Shown here: positions 1 through 6,541 of the stretch, piece after piece
Numbering within the stretch: position 1 is the first letter of the stretch
Layout: the number at the start of each line of letters is the position of its first letter
Origin: Gammaproteobacteria bacterium
Lineage (GTDB): Bacteria; Pseudomonadota; Gammaproteobacteria; Eutrophobiales; Eutrophobiaceae
NCBI GenBank assembly: GCA_016198885.1
Contig: JACQHV010000180.1
Span: 1-7,889, forward strand
Direction of reading: 5' to 3'
Length of the DNA stretch: 7,889 nt
Program-made: the position numbers and the translations under genes
Notes under the pieces: model-generated
What the model saw: the letters and a program-made list of their open reading frames with translations, nothing else
Told to the model about the DNA's origin: nothing
Database searches by the model: none

Positions 1-18
1 GATCAAACTCTTCAGTTT
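1..18 (-). rRNA. rrs: 16S ribosomal RNA, 5' end only (partial)
   Basis: Read on the minus strand, these bases give AAACTGAAGAGTTTGATC, the conserved mature 5' end of bacterial 16S rRNA (the 27F primer region starts inside it). Only the first 18 bases are present; the rest lies beyond the left edge, so this is the start of an rRNA operon transcribed leftwards. The promoter and leader immediately upstream support the call. Confidence 0.92.
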
Positions 19-195
19 AAGTTTGATGCTGCTTAAGGCAGCTAATCTTGACTCGATAGTCGCAAATTCACGTTAAATCTTAATGTTTGCTTCCATCGAT
101 AATTTTTGGTGATACAAACCATCGATGCAAGCGCCCACACAAATTTCTTAATTAGGAATTGTTAAAGAACGGGGTTGGGATGCCCCAACCGAGAA
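19..195 (-). other. rRNA operon leader (5' external transcribed spacer)
   Basis: This is the transcribed spacer between the rrn promoter and the 16S 5' end. In transcription order it holds a boxB-like hairpin, boxA, and a boxC-like stretch (minus-strand TTTGTGTGGGCGCTTGC, about 127-143). A small GCTGC/GCAGC hairpin (28-42) lies just before the mature 16S end and could take part in processing. An 8-base direct repeat, CCATCGAT on the plus strand, occurs at about 93-100 and 119-126. The start near 195 is inferred from the -10 box position. No open reading frame is expected here. Confidence 0.82.
155..190 (-). promoter_or_regulatory. boxB-boxA rRNA antitermination site
   Basis: Minus-strand order is a perfect 7-bp hairpin (GGTTGGG / CCCAACC with a 4-base loop, 190 to 173) followed by GTTCTTTAACAATTCC (170 to 155). 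The second element closely matches boxA (TGCTCTTTAACA in E. coli), which binds NusB-NusE in the rRNA antitermination complex. The boxB-then-boxA order and the position shortly after the promoter match known proteobacterial rrn leaders. Function is inferred from these matches. Confidence 0.85.
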
Positions 196-201
196 CGCGG
201 A

Positions 202-229
202 ATTATACACTTCAACTTAAGCTGGTCAA
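202..229 (-). promoter_or_regulatory. rrn P1-type sigma70 promoter
   Basis: On the minus strand, -35 TTGACC (229 to 224) and a perfect -10 TATAAT (207 to 202) are separated by 16 bases, the spacing of E. coli rrn P1 promoters. The -10 is followed by a GC-rich discriminator (TCCGCG), the feature that makes such promoters sensitive to ppGpp and initiating NTP levels. The bases upstream of the -35 (about 230-270) are AT-rich and could be an UP element. I saw no convincing second promoter between this one and tyrS. Confidence 0.85.
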
Positions 230-401
230 CTGAACTTTAGAGAAAATTTACAAGCCATTAACACTATGAATAATCGTATATTTTCTACGATATATTCCTA
301 CCCCTAAATAACCATGTAATGCACTAGCTAATTCATTATCCATATGGCATTTTTTCGACTCTAATCAAACTTTGACTCAGTACATAAAGTGTTTTTGTCA
401 G

Positions 402-429
402 ATATTTATACAAGAATTCCTATAAATAT
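402..429. repeat. AT-rich inverted repeat at the end of tyrS
   Basis: ATATTTATA (402-410) and TATAAATAT (421-429) form a perfect 9-bp inverted repeat around a 10-base loop that contains the GAATTC palindrome. The right arm reaches the first base of the tyrS stop codon. The stem is only A-T pairs and no T-run follows on the minus strand, so it is at best a weak terminator. It may also be a protein-binding site or mRNA 3' end. The rest of 231-428 is AT-rich spacer with no gene; a second short inverted repeat (ATCGTA / TACGAT, 273-291) lies closer to the rrn promoter. Confidence 0.45.
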
Positions 430-1649
430 TATTGGACAGTTGAGTTTTCCCTGACAAGGGTGATGCGAGCGAATTTTCGCTTACCTACTTGTACAACATA
501 ACTGCAACCAGTATCAATCCTTGTATCGCGTTCCATTACTCGTTCCCCATCGACCCTGACTGCCCCCTGGCTAATCATTCTGAATGCCTCGGAGGTACTC
601 GATGTAAGACCTGACTGTTTAAGAACATGTCCAATTGGAATACTTCTTTCAGCCACGGTAAGTGCAACCTCCGGCATAACATCCGGTAACTCGCCATGGC
701 GAAAGCGATTGATAAATTCATCTCTTGCCTTATTTGCATGAGCAAAGCCATGGAAACGCGTAACAATTTCTTCAGCAAGCTGTATCTTGATATCCCTGGG
801 GTTTGTTCCCTTCCGTACCTGTCTCTGTAGGCCTTTAATTTCAGTCAGTGGTCTGAAACTCAATAGCTCAAAATATCGCCACATCAATTCATCTGATATC
901 GACATTAGTTTGCCGAATATCTCTGCCGGTAGTTCATTAATACCAATATAATTATCCAGGGATTTGGACATTTTCTGGATGCCATCCAGTCCTTCCAGGA
1001 TTGGCATGGTCATTACTATTTGCGGCAGTTGCCCATAGGACTCTTGCATTTGCCGGCCAACCAGTAAATTAAATTTCTGATCCGTACCTCCCAATTCAAC
1101 ATCGGCCTCTAATGCAACGGAATCATAACCCTGTATCAGTGGATAGAGAAATTCATGGATAGCAATTGGTTGATTGCTGTTATAACGTTTATGAAAATCA
1201 TCCCGTTCGAGCATTCTGGCAATAGTATGCTTTGCCGCAAGTTTAACCAGATCCGAGGCATCCATTTTGTCCATCCAGCGGGAATTAAATTCTATCCGGG
1301 TTTTGTCCGGGTCCAGAATCTTAAAGATCTGTTCCTTATAGGTCCGGGCATTTGCCTGTACTTCATCTCTTGTCAATGGTGGCCGGGTGGTGCTTTTTCC
1401 GGAAGGATCACCGATCATGCCTGTGAAATCGCCGATCAGAAATATGACCTCATGCCCGAGATCCTGGAATTGACGCAATTTATTAATCAGGACGGTATGG
1501 CCAAGATGAAGGTCAGGCGCGGTTGGGTCAAATCCTGCTTTAACCCGCAGTGACGATTTATCCTTTAATCTCTGCCTGAGCTCCGATTTAAGCAGAATTT
1601 CTTCAGTTCCACGACTAATGATGGTCAGTGCTTCAGCTCTAGATGTCAT
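429..1649 (-). CDS. tyrS: Tyrosyl-tRNA synthetase (TyrRS type 2, KMSKS form)
   Basis: This class Ic cytoplasmic enzyme charges tRNA-Tyr with tyrosine via a tyrosyl-adenylate. The 406-residue product has the ATP-binding HIGH-type motif HLGH at residues 48-51, the conserved GDFTGMIGDPSGK segment (about 73-85), and an intact KMSKS loop at 226-230. KMSKS, rather than the KFGKT of E. coli TyrS, places it in the second bacterial TyrRS group with Pseudomonas TyrZ. Residues about 338-400 form a C-terminal S4-like RNA-binding domain. The ATG start is preceded by a weak Shine-Dalgarno (AAAGAA). The gene runs in the same direction as the rRNA operon 3' of it and diverges from the M23 peptidase gene. I could not assign a convincing -35/-10 pair for it, and no T-box or attenuator is evident. 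The length is normal and the frame intact. Confidence 0.97.
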   Translation of the reverse strand: MTSRAEALTIISRGTEEILLKSELRQRLKDKSSLRVKAGFDPTAPDLHLGHTVLINKLRQFQDLGHEVIFLIGDFTGMIGDPSGKSTTRPPLTRDEVQANARTYKEQIFKILDPDKTRIEFNSRWMDKMDASDLVKLAAKHTIARMLERDDFHKRYNSNQPIAIHEFLYPLIQGYDSVALEADVELGGTDQKFNLLVGRQMQESYGQLPQIVMTMPILEGLDGIQKMSKSLDNYIGINELPAEIFGKLMSISDELMWRYFELLSFRPLTEIKGLQRQVRKGTNPRDIKIQLAEEIVTRFHGFAHANKARDEFINRFRHGELPDVMPEVALTVAERSIPIGHVLKQSGLTSSTSEAFRMISQGAVRVDGERVMERDTRIDTGCSYVVQVGKRKFARITLVRENSTVQ

Positions 1650-1735
1650 GTGGGTTCTTTATGCCTTATATCAATTTCAGTCAAAACAAGGCTAGCTTAG
1701 CACAGGATAAATGCTGGCCGCAGTGAAGAGAATAT

Positions 1736-1764
1736 TTGACGATTGCATCTTCGCAGGATATGTT
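1736..1764 (+). promoter_or_regulatory. Candidate sigma70 promoter for the M23-anmK pair
   Basis: In the 139-base spacer between the divergent tyrS and M23 genes, the plus strand has TTGACG (1736-1741, 5 of 6 consensus) and TATGTT (1759-1764, 4 of 6) with an ideal 17-base gap. The GTG start lies 24 bases beyond the -10, so the leader would be short. This is a consensus match only. Confidence 0.4.
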
Positions 1765-1788
1765 AATGTAAATTTTTGAGAGATCACT

Positions 1789-3267
1789 GTGAGTTACAGA
1801 GTCTATATCAAGAAAGACTATAAACCGGAAATCTATCAGGTTTCTGATAATCCCTTCTTTCGCAACAACAATCTTAATCGTTTGCTGGTTATCATCCTTT
1901 GCTGCGCTACAGGCTTAATATTGGGAATGAGATCACAGGAAATGCCGGGGCCGATAGCGACGCGAGTCACGTATTCAGCACTCTTTAAACATCTTGACTC
2001 GATGGTAACAATAAAGAACGAATCAAATAAAATGCCATTACTACCAGAAGAAGACTACGAATTCTCACAAACTGAAATAATCGATGAAGAAATTCATGAT
2101 TTATCCTGGCAAACCATACCAATTCATAAAGGTGATAATCTTGCCCTGATCTTTGATCGTCTGAATTTAAATTCACAAGATCTGCATAAAATTATTTCAC
2201 TGGGAAATAAAGCAGCAACACTTAAACGTTTATACCCGGACCATGATTTGAGATTTCAAATTGAAAATGGTCAACTTTCAGCCCTGGAATATGAGGTCAG
2301 TCTGACTGAAACATTTAAAGCGACCCGTCAAAATAACGAATTTACAGCACAAACTATCATTACTGAACTTGAAACACGTATAAGTGAAACAAGTGGTGTT
2401 ATCCATGATTCATTATTTCTCGCAGCACAACGTGCAGGACTTTCAGATAACATAACCATGCAACTCATTGGTTTATATGGCTGGGATATTGATTTCGCAC
2501 TGGATATTCGGGATGGAGACCGCTTTTACGTAATCTATGAAGAAAAATACAAGGATGGTATCAAGGTAACAGATGGTCCGATCCTGGCGGCAGAATTTAT
2601 CAACCAGGATAAATCCAGCCGCGCAGTCCGTTATATGCATGCTGATGGTCATACTGATTATTATTCCCATGATGGTTATAGCATGCGTAAGGCTTTTCTG
2701 CGAACACCGTTGAACTTTACTCGTATCAGTTCACAATTCAGTTTGAACCGTAAACACCCTGTATTAAACAAGATGCGCGCACACAGGGGTGTTGACTATG
2801 CAGCGCCTACGGGTACACCAATTTTTGCCACTGGCGATGGAATGGTGGCATATGCTGGCAGAGATGGCGGCTATGGAAACGTTGTTATTCTCAGACATGG
2901 AGGAAAATACACCACCTTGTATGCCCACATGTCAAAATTTGCGCATGGTATTACGAGTGGTAAACAGATTAAACAGGGACAAACTATTGGTTATGTGGGA
3001 ATGTCTGGCCTCGCCACAGGCCCACACCTGCACTATGAATTTCGCATCAATAATGTTCATCATAATCCACTGACCGTAGAGTTACCCAAGGCCATGCCTA
3101 TCCCGGATGAAATAATGACTGATTTCAAGACGCAAACATATCCGTTATTGACACAACTGGAAGTATTCACAGGCAGGAAAACTTTTACTGCTGCTTCTGT
3201 TCACAATCGATCAATAATTTCACTCAATAATGATTCTGATGCAATCAACGCCCCTCACCAGAACTAG
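1789..3267 (+). CDS. Membrane-anchored M23 metallopeptidase with OapA/LysM-like domain
   Basis: This is a probable peptidoglycan DD-endopeptidase of the MepM/Csd3 type, which cuts peptide cross-links in the periplasm during wall growth. The 492 residues begin with a short basic cytoplasmic tail and one membrane segment (about 31-47). An OapA/LysM-like region follows (about 106-175, starting at WQTIPIHKGD), then a second Csd3-like domain (about 200-300) and an M23 (lysostaphin-type) domain (about 325-430). The metal and catalytic residues are intact: H332 and D336 in HRGVD, H380 in YAH, and H413/H415 in HLH, by family analogy with H332, D336 and H415 as zinc ligands. A tail of about 60 residues follows. 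The start is GTG with GAGAGA five bases upstream. It sits 15 bases before anmK, so the two are probably one operon linking wall cutting to wall recycling. The enzyme's exact bond specificity cannot be read from sequence. Confidence 0.93.
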   Translation: MSYRVYIKKDYKPEIYQVSDNPFFRNNNLNRLLVIILCCATGLILGMRSQEMPGPIATRVTYSALFKHLDSMVTIKNESNKMPLLPEEDYEFSQTEIIDEEIHDLSWQTIPIHKGDNLALIFDRLNLNSQDLHKIISLGNKAATLKRLYPDHDLRFQIENGQLSALEYEVSLTETFKATRQNNEFTAQTIITELETRISETSGVIHDSLFLAAQRAGLSDNITMQLIGLYGWDIDFALDIRDGDRFYVIYEEKYKDGIKVTDGPILAAEFINQDKSSRAVRYMHADGHTDYYSHDGYSMRKAFLRTPLNFTRISSQFSLNRKHPVLNKMRAHRGVDYAAPTGTPIFATGDGMVAYAGRDGGYGNVVILRHGGKYTTLYAHMSKFAHGITSGKQIKQGQTIGYVGMSGLATGPHLHYEFRINNVHHNPLTVELPKAMPIPDEIMTDFKTQTYPLLTQLEVFTGRKTFTAASVHNRSIISLNNDSDAINAPHQN

Positions 3268-3282
3268 TTTATAGTTACCACG

Positions 3283-4392
3283 GTGTATTATATAGGCCTG
3301 ATGTCCGGGACCAGTATGGATGCCGTTGACGGTGCACTGGTCCATTTTTCTGATAACAAGTTCAAGTTAATCGAATATCAACAACACTCTTTCCCTCATG
3401 ATATCCGTAAAACCCTGAAAGAGTTAACCAGTGAATCCACTATTGATCAAATTTCACGGCTTGATGTCCAGCTGGGCAGATTATTTGGAGAAACAGCTTT
3501 ATCACTGATAAAAAAATGCAGAATTAATCGCAATGAAATCAACGCGATTGGCAGTCATGGTCAGACCATTTTGCACAGACCAGAAAATCTGGAACCTTAC
3601 AGTCTGCAAATTGCTGATCCGAATATTATCGCGTATATGACCGGCATAAAGACGGTGACTGATTTCAGGCGCATGGATATGGCTGCAGGCGGACAGGGAG
3701 CGCCATTGGCGCCGCTGTTTCATACCTATCTGTTCCGTCATCAAACTGTTGACAGGGTTATCCTGAATATCGGTGGCATGGCCAATATTACTGTGCTTCC
3801 AGCAGTGAAAAAAAATCTGCCTGTCCTTGGTTTTGACACCGGTCCGGGTAATGTATTACTAGATGCATGGATAAAACAGCATACCGGTCGTGATATGGAT
3901 GAAGATGGTCAGTGGGCGGCATCTGGAAAGTGCGATGATGAACTATTGAATAGTCTGCTCGATGATGAATATTTTAAAATGCCCCCACCCAAGAGCACTG
4001 GCCGTGATTATTTCAATCTTGGATGGCTCGAACGTAAACTGAAATGCGCGAAACAATCCTTATCACCACAGGACATTCAAGCTACTTTGATACAAGTGAC
4101 AGTCAATAATATTACCTCTGCAATTAAACGGCATGCTGAAACAGCCAGGGAGATTATTGCATGTGGTGGTGGCGTACATAATCTGGAACTCATGAAATTC
4201 TTGGTTAATCAGCTTAAAAATCATGATGTCAAAACCACTGAAGAATTTGATATTGACCCTGATGCAATTGAAGCCATGACTTTTGCATGGCTTGCCAAAT
4301 GTCGATTAGAAGGCCTGCCAGGGAATCTGCCTTCTGTTACCGGTGCGAAGTCCCCGTGTATACTCGGTGCAATCTATAGTGTAAATGCCTGA
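3283..4392 (+). CDS. anmK: Anhydro-N-acetylmuramic acid kinase
   Basis: AnmK phosphorylates 1,6-anhydroMurNAc, released by lytic transglycosylases, while opening the anhydro ring to give MurNAc-6-phosphate for cytoplasmic peptidoglycan recycling. The 369-residue length is typical. Family signatures are all present: GLMSGTSMD at residues 5-13 (ATP/phosphate binding), GSHGQT at 90-95, GFDTGPGN at 183-190 with D185 the likely catalytic base, and CGGGVHN at 294-300. The start is GTG; the protein begins YYIGLMSGTS like other family members, so no upstream extension is needed. No clear Shine-Dalgarno precedes it and the upstream gene stops 15 bases earlier, so translational coupling to the M23 gene is plausible. 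It converges on the SET-domain gene with a 51-base gap that shows no strong terminator. Confidence 0.97.
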   Translation: MYYIGLMSGTSMDAVDGALVHFSDNKFKLIEYQQHSFPHDIRKTLKELTSESTIDQISRLDVQLGRLFGETALSLIKKCRINRNEINAIGSHGQTILHRPENLEPYSLQIADPNIIAYMTGIKTVTDFRRMDMAAGGQGAPLAPLFHTYLFRHQTVDRVILNIGGMANITVLPAVKKNLPVLGFDTGPGNVLLDAWIKQHTGRDMDEDGQWAASGKCDDELLNSLLDDEYFKMPPPKSTGRDYFNLGWLERKLKCAKQSLSPQDIQATLIQVTVNNITSAIKRHAETAREIIACGGGVHNLELMKFLVNQLKNHDVKTTEEFDIDPDAIEAMTFAWLAKCRLEGLPGNLPSVTGAKSPCILGAIYSVNA

Positions 4393-4443
4393 AGATCTCT
4401 CTTAAGCCGCAAGACAACCTTGAAAGTCTTCTGATAAGTTTGT

Positions 4444-4944
4444 TCAGCAGCCCTCCTCATTCTGTGCTGCCTGTATTTCTTCCAGGGAGTAACGACTCAA
4501 GAGAGGTACCATATTTTCTGTCTGATACTTTTTTCGTAGTTCTTCCGGAAGTGAATAAAAATTTCCGATTAAACCACGGCAATTCGGACTACCACATTCG
4601 CACTGAAACATGGTCGGTTCACTGAACATTATTGTTCCGTAATCAAAAGAGAACTCCTGATCGGGTGCTATTGTGGTAATCGCGCGCAAAACAGGTCCGT
4701 CACTCTCAAAGTAAACAGCACAGTTGGGATCACAACTGTGATTTACATAATCATCCGCCTTACCTGAAGGACTTAAAAAAATATCTGGGGCAATTTGTAA
4801 AAAATGTGTGAAATCCGTAATCTCATGAATAGGTGTTTGTTTACCAGTAAAGGAGAGAATATAGTCGCCGGGTGAATAGGTCTTATTAGCAAATACGCCT
4901 CGTCCCCGGCCAGGGCAATTTTCGATGTAATAGGGATCTGCCAT
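4444..4944 (-). CDS. SET-domain protein-lysine methyltransferase-like protein
   Basis: The 166-residue protein is predicted to be cytoplasmic, with no signal or membrane segment. It carries a minimal SET domain that uses S-adenosylmethionine to methylate lysine side chains: GRGVFA at residues 14-19 (SAM-binding start of SET), NHSCDPN at 68-74 (SAM-binding pseudoknot strand), and EFSFDYG at 97-103 with the conserved active-site tyrosine Y102. A post-SET-like CxCx4C zinc motif follows (C115, C117, C122) and would join C71 of NHSC in one zinc site. A charged helical tail ends the protein (about 131-166). There is no pre-SET domain. Key residues are intact, so it looks active. It lies 39 bases after erpA on the same strand and may be co-transcribed with it. 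AGGG, 10 bases before the ATG, is the only Shine-Dalgarno candidate. The substrate is unknown; a ribosomal, chromatin-associated or other cellular protein are all possible. Confidence 0.9.
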   Translation of the reverse strand: MADPYYIENCPGRGRGVFANKTYSPGDYILSFTGKQTPIHEITDFTHFLQIAPDIFLSPSGKADDYVNHSCDPNCAVYFESDGPVLRAITTIAPDQEFSFDYGTIMFSEPTMFQCECGSPNCRGLIGNFYSLPEELRKKYQTENMVPLLSRYSLEEIQAAQNEEGC

Positions 4945-4983
4945 GAGGGACTTACCCTGCTATTGTACTGTGTATTGAAAAAA

Positions 4984-5337
4984 CTAGGCTGAAAAGGACG
5001 AACCACAACCACAGGTGGATGTGGCATTAGGGTTCCGGATTACAAATTGTGCACCCTCCAGACCTTCCGTATAGTCAATTTCAGCACCGGCAAGATATTG
5101 ATAACTCATTGGGTCAATCAACAGTTTGACCCCCTCATTCTCAACAACGGTATCACCTTCGGATATATGTTCATCAAAGGTAAATCCGTATTGAAAACCG
5201 GAACATCCTCCGCCGCTGATAAATACGCGCAACATCAGGGCATCATTGCCTTCTTCATCAATGAGTTTCTTAACCTTGCTCGCCGCTGCCTGTGTAAAAA
5301 TCAGCGGGCTTGCAATTTCTTCCTGTACTGTATTCAT
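4984..5337 (-). CDS. erpA: Iron-sulfur cluster insertion protein ErpA (A-type carrier)
   Basis: ErpA is a cytoplasmic A-type carrier that receives Fe-S clusters from the ISC/SUF scaffolds and passes them to apo-enzymes such as IspG/IspH. The 117 residues match the family length. The three cluster-ligating cysteines are present: C45 in GGGCSGFQYGF, and C109 and C111 in the C-terminal CGCGSSFS. The segment NPNATSTCGCG and the DPMSYQYLAGAEIDY core separate it from IscA and SufA and favour ErpA. The ATG has no visible Shine-Dalgarno. It follows the bactofilin stop by 26 bases and precedes the SET gene by 39 bases, so it is likely translated from a transcript shared with the bactofilin and coiled-coil genes. 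No IscR site was identified close to its start. Confidence 0.96.
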   Translation of the reverse strand: MNTVQEEIASPLIFTQAAASKVKKLIDEEGNDALMLRVFISGGGCSGFQYGFTFDEHISEGDTVVENEGVKLLIDPMSYQYLAGAEIDYTEGLEGAQFVIRNPNATSTCGCGSSFSA

Positions 5338-5363
5338 ATTAACTGACGTATACGATTGAATAA

Positions 5364-5780
5364 TTAATCCGATACTTCCAGAGGATCACCGTGTCCCAGT
5401 GCTAATGGTATTTCATCTCCGGCAGGAAAATGAACAAGTTTGCCGTTTACCTCAGCCCCTATCGCCATCTCAATCAAATTATAGTAAACATTTCCTGTTA
5501 TTCTGGCCTTTGATGACAACTCTACATGCGCGCCGCCATGAACATCACCTATTACAACACCATTGAGTATCACATAAGGGACATTAATCTCACCTTCAAT
5601 TGTTCCCTGTTCACTCAGCGACAACATTGAACGGCCATCATTTTCAGCAATGACATTACCCTTGATTGTTCCATCAATATGCAGACCGCCGGTGAATTTT
5701 ATATCACCTGTAACTTCTGTATGCTGACCTATCAAGGTATCAATTCGTGTTGTCTTCTGTTTTCGACCTTTACCCCACAT
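5364..5780 (-). CDS. Bactofilin family cytoskeletal protein
   Basis: Bactofilins self-assemble without nucleotide into filaments or sheets that recruit cell-wall or envelope enzymes. From this start the protein is 138 residues: a short basic N-terminal tail (WGKGRKQK), a bactofilin (DUF583) right-handed beta-helix at about 14-115 built from short repeating valine/isoleucine-glycine turns (IDTLIG, VTGDIKF, IDGTIKGNV, IEGEI, VIGDV, ITGNVYY), and an acidic tail. An ATG at 5787-5789 is an alternative start, but GGAGG (5791-5795) would lie one base from it and about 10 bases from the ATG at 5778-5780, which also yields the tail usual in the family. A still longer reading back to 5876 lies within the neighbouring gene and is unlikely. 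The start overlaps the DUF6776-like gene by 11 bases, which implies translational coupling and joint function. Confidence 0.9.
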   Translation of the reverse strand: MWGKGRKQKTTRIDTLIGQHTEVTGDIKFTGGLHIDGTIKGNVIAENDGRSMLSLSEQGTIEGEINVPYVILNGVVIGDVHGGAHVELSSKARITGNVYYNLIEMAIGAEVNGKLVHFPAGDEIPLALGHGDPLEVSD

Positions 5781-6513
5781 AATATTCATGCCTCCAAACC
5801 TGACTGATAATTTCAGGCCAGTCAAATATTCTTTCAATCTTAGACAAATTACTGTCCTTCGGGTGCAACCGGACAATAATCCGGTGTGGCGTGAATCCCT
5901 CAGGTAGTATCATATTGCCCTCTAACCGTTTAAAGTTCTTGAATTTAAACGATAAATCCAGTGTCTCACTGAGGGCCACATCCTTGAAATCCAATAACCT
6001 GGCAGCTCCATCCTGCGATCCTTCCAGAGCGATATCGATTACTCCTTCTGCCACCTTATCACTGTTTGTTACGTTAGTAAGTATAAGTTTAAATCGGTAA
6101 TTATGGTACTGTGGCAGCGGCTCGATTTGCATACCCTGAATATTCAGGCCCTTGGATGCACGGGTTGATGCCATAATACCCTGATAAAATTCCAGTTCCC
6201 CCTTCAGTCTGTAAATCTCATCCTGAAGTTTTTTCATTTCCTCATGTAACTCGGCCGCTGTCTGGCTGTCGACCTGTGCTGTTCTTTCCAGCATGATTAC
6301 GCGTTCATGTAACTCCTTGTTTTCGTCGTCAAGACTCCGATTGATTTCCCACAGCTCTTTACTCTTCTGGCCGGCTAAATAACGTGCCTTGATATAACTC
6401 CAATGACTTTCATCTAAAAATAACCATATTGTTGTTGATAACAATAGACAGATGATAATGACTGCCATCAACAACTGGACAGGCCGGTGATGTCTTATTA
6501 CCAGGCGTTCCAT
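5770..6513 (-). CDS. Single-pass membrane coiled-coil protein, probably DUF6776 family
   Basis: The 247-residue protein has no known enzymatic motif. It has a short basic N-terminus, one hydrophobic segment (about 13-33), a charged heptad-rich coiled-coil region (about 50-114, e.g. DDENKELHERVIMLER), and a C-terminal probable beta-rich domain (about 125-235) with RLEGNMILPEGFTPHRI near its end. Charge placement suggests a cytoplasmic N-terminus and a periplasmic body. I recognise it as the protein usually found between argC and bactofilin genes (PA0663 in Pseudomonas); the DUF6776 name is from memory. The ATG lacks a clear Shine-Dalgarno. Its last codons overlap the bactofilin start. I infer a membrane partner or anchor for the bactofilin, with no direct proof. 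It resembles cell-division or envelope adaptor proteins only in general layout. Confidence 0.8.
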   Translation of the reverse strand: MERLVIRHHRPVQLLMAVIIICLLLSTTIWLFLDESHWSYIKARYLAGQKSKELWEINRSLDDENKELHERVIMLERTAQVDSQTAAELHEEMKKLQDEIYRLKGELEFYQGIMASTRASKGLNIQGMQIEPLPQYHNYRFKLILTNVTNSDKVAEGVIDIALEGSQDGAARLLDFKDVALSETLDLSFKFKNFKRLEGNMILPEGFTPHRIIVRLHPKDSNLSKIERIFDWPEIISQVWRHEYYVG

Positions 6514-6541
6514 AAATCGATTGCAAAAAGTATTCCTGCGT

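Noticed and set aside
372..426. Plus-strand promoter from TTGACT or TTGTCA with TATAAA
   Set aside because: Spacings are wrong (about 20 bases for the best pair) and no plus-strand gene follows before tyrS antisense sequence.
1155..1553. 132-residue plus-strand open frame inside tyrS
   Set aside because: Antisense shadow of the strongly conserved tyrS; no start signal or family resemblance.
4411..4430. Terminator between the converging anmK and SET genes
   Set aside because: Only a 5-bp AAGAC/GTCTT stem with a 10-base loop and no T-run on either strand; too weak to call.
4773..5027. Possible extra minus-strand gene bridging erpA and the SET gene
   Set aside because: It overlaps both well-supported genes in a different frame and has no recognisable motif.
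5790..5876. N-terminal extension of the bactofilin to a 170-residue form
   Set aside because: The added residues lie inside the coiled-coil gene, are unlike bactofilin N-termini, and the GGAGG site sits at the shorter start.
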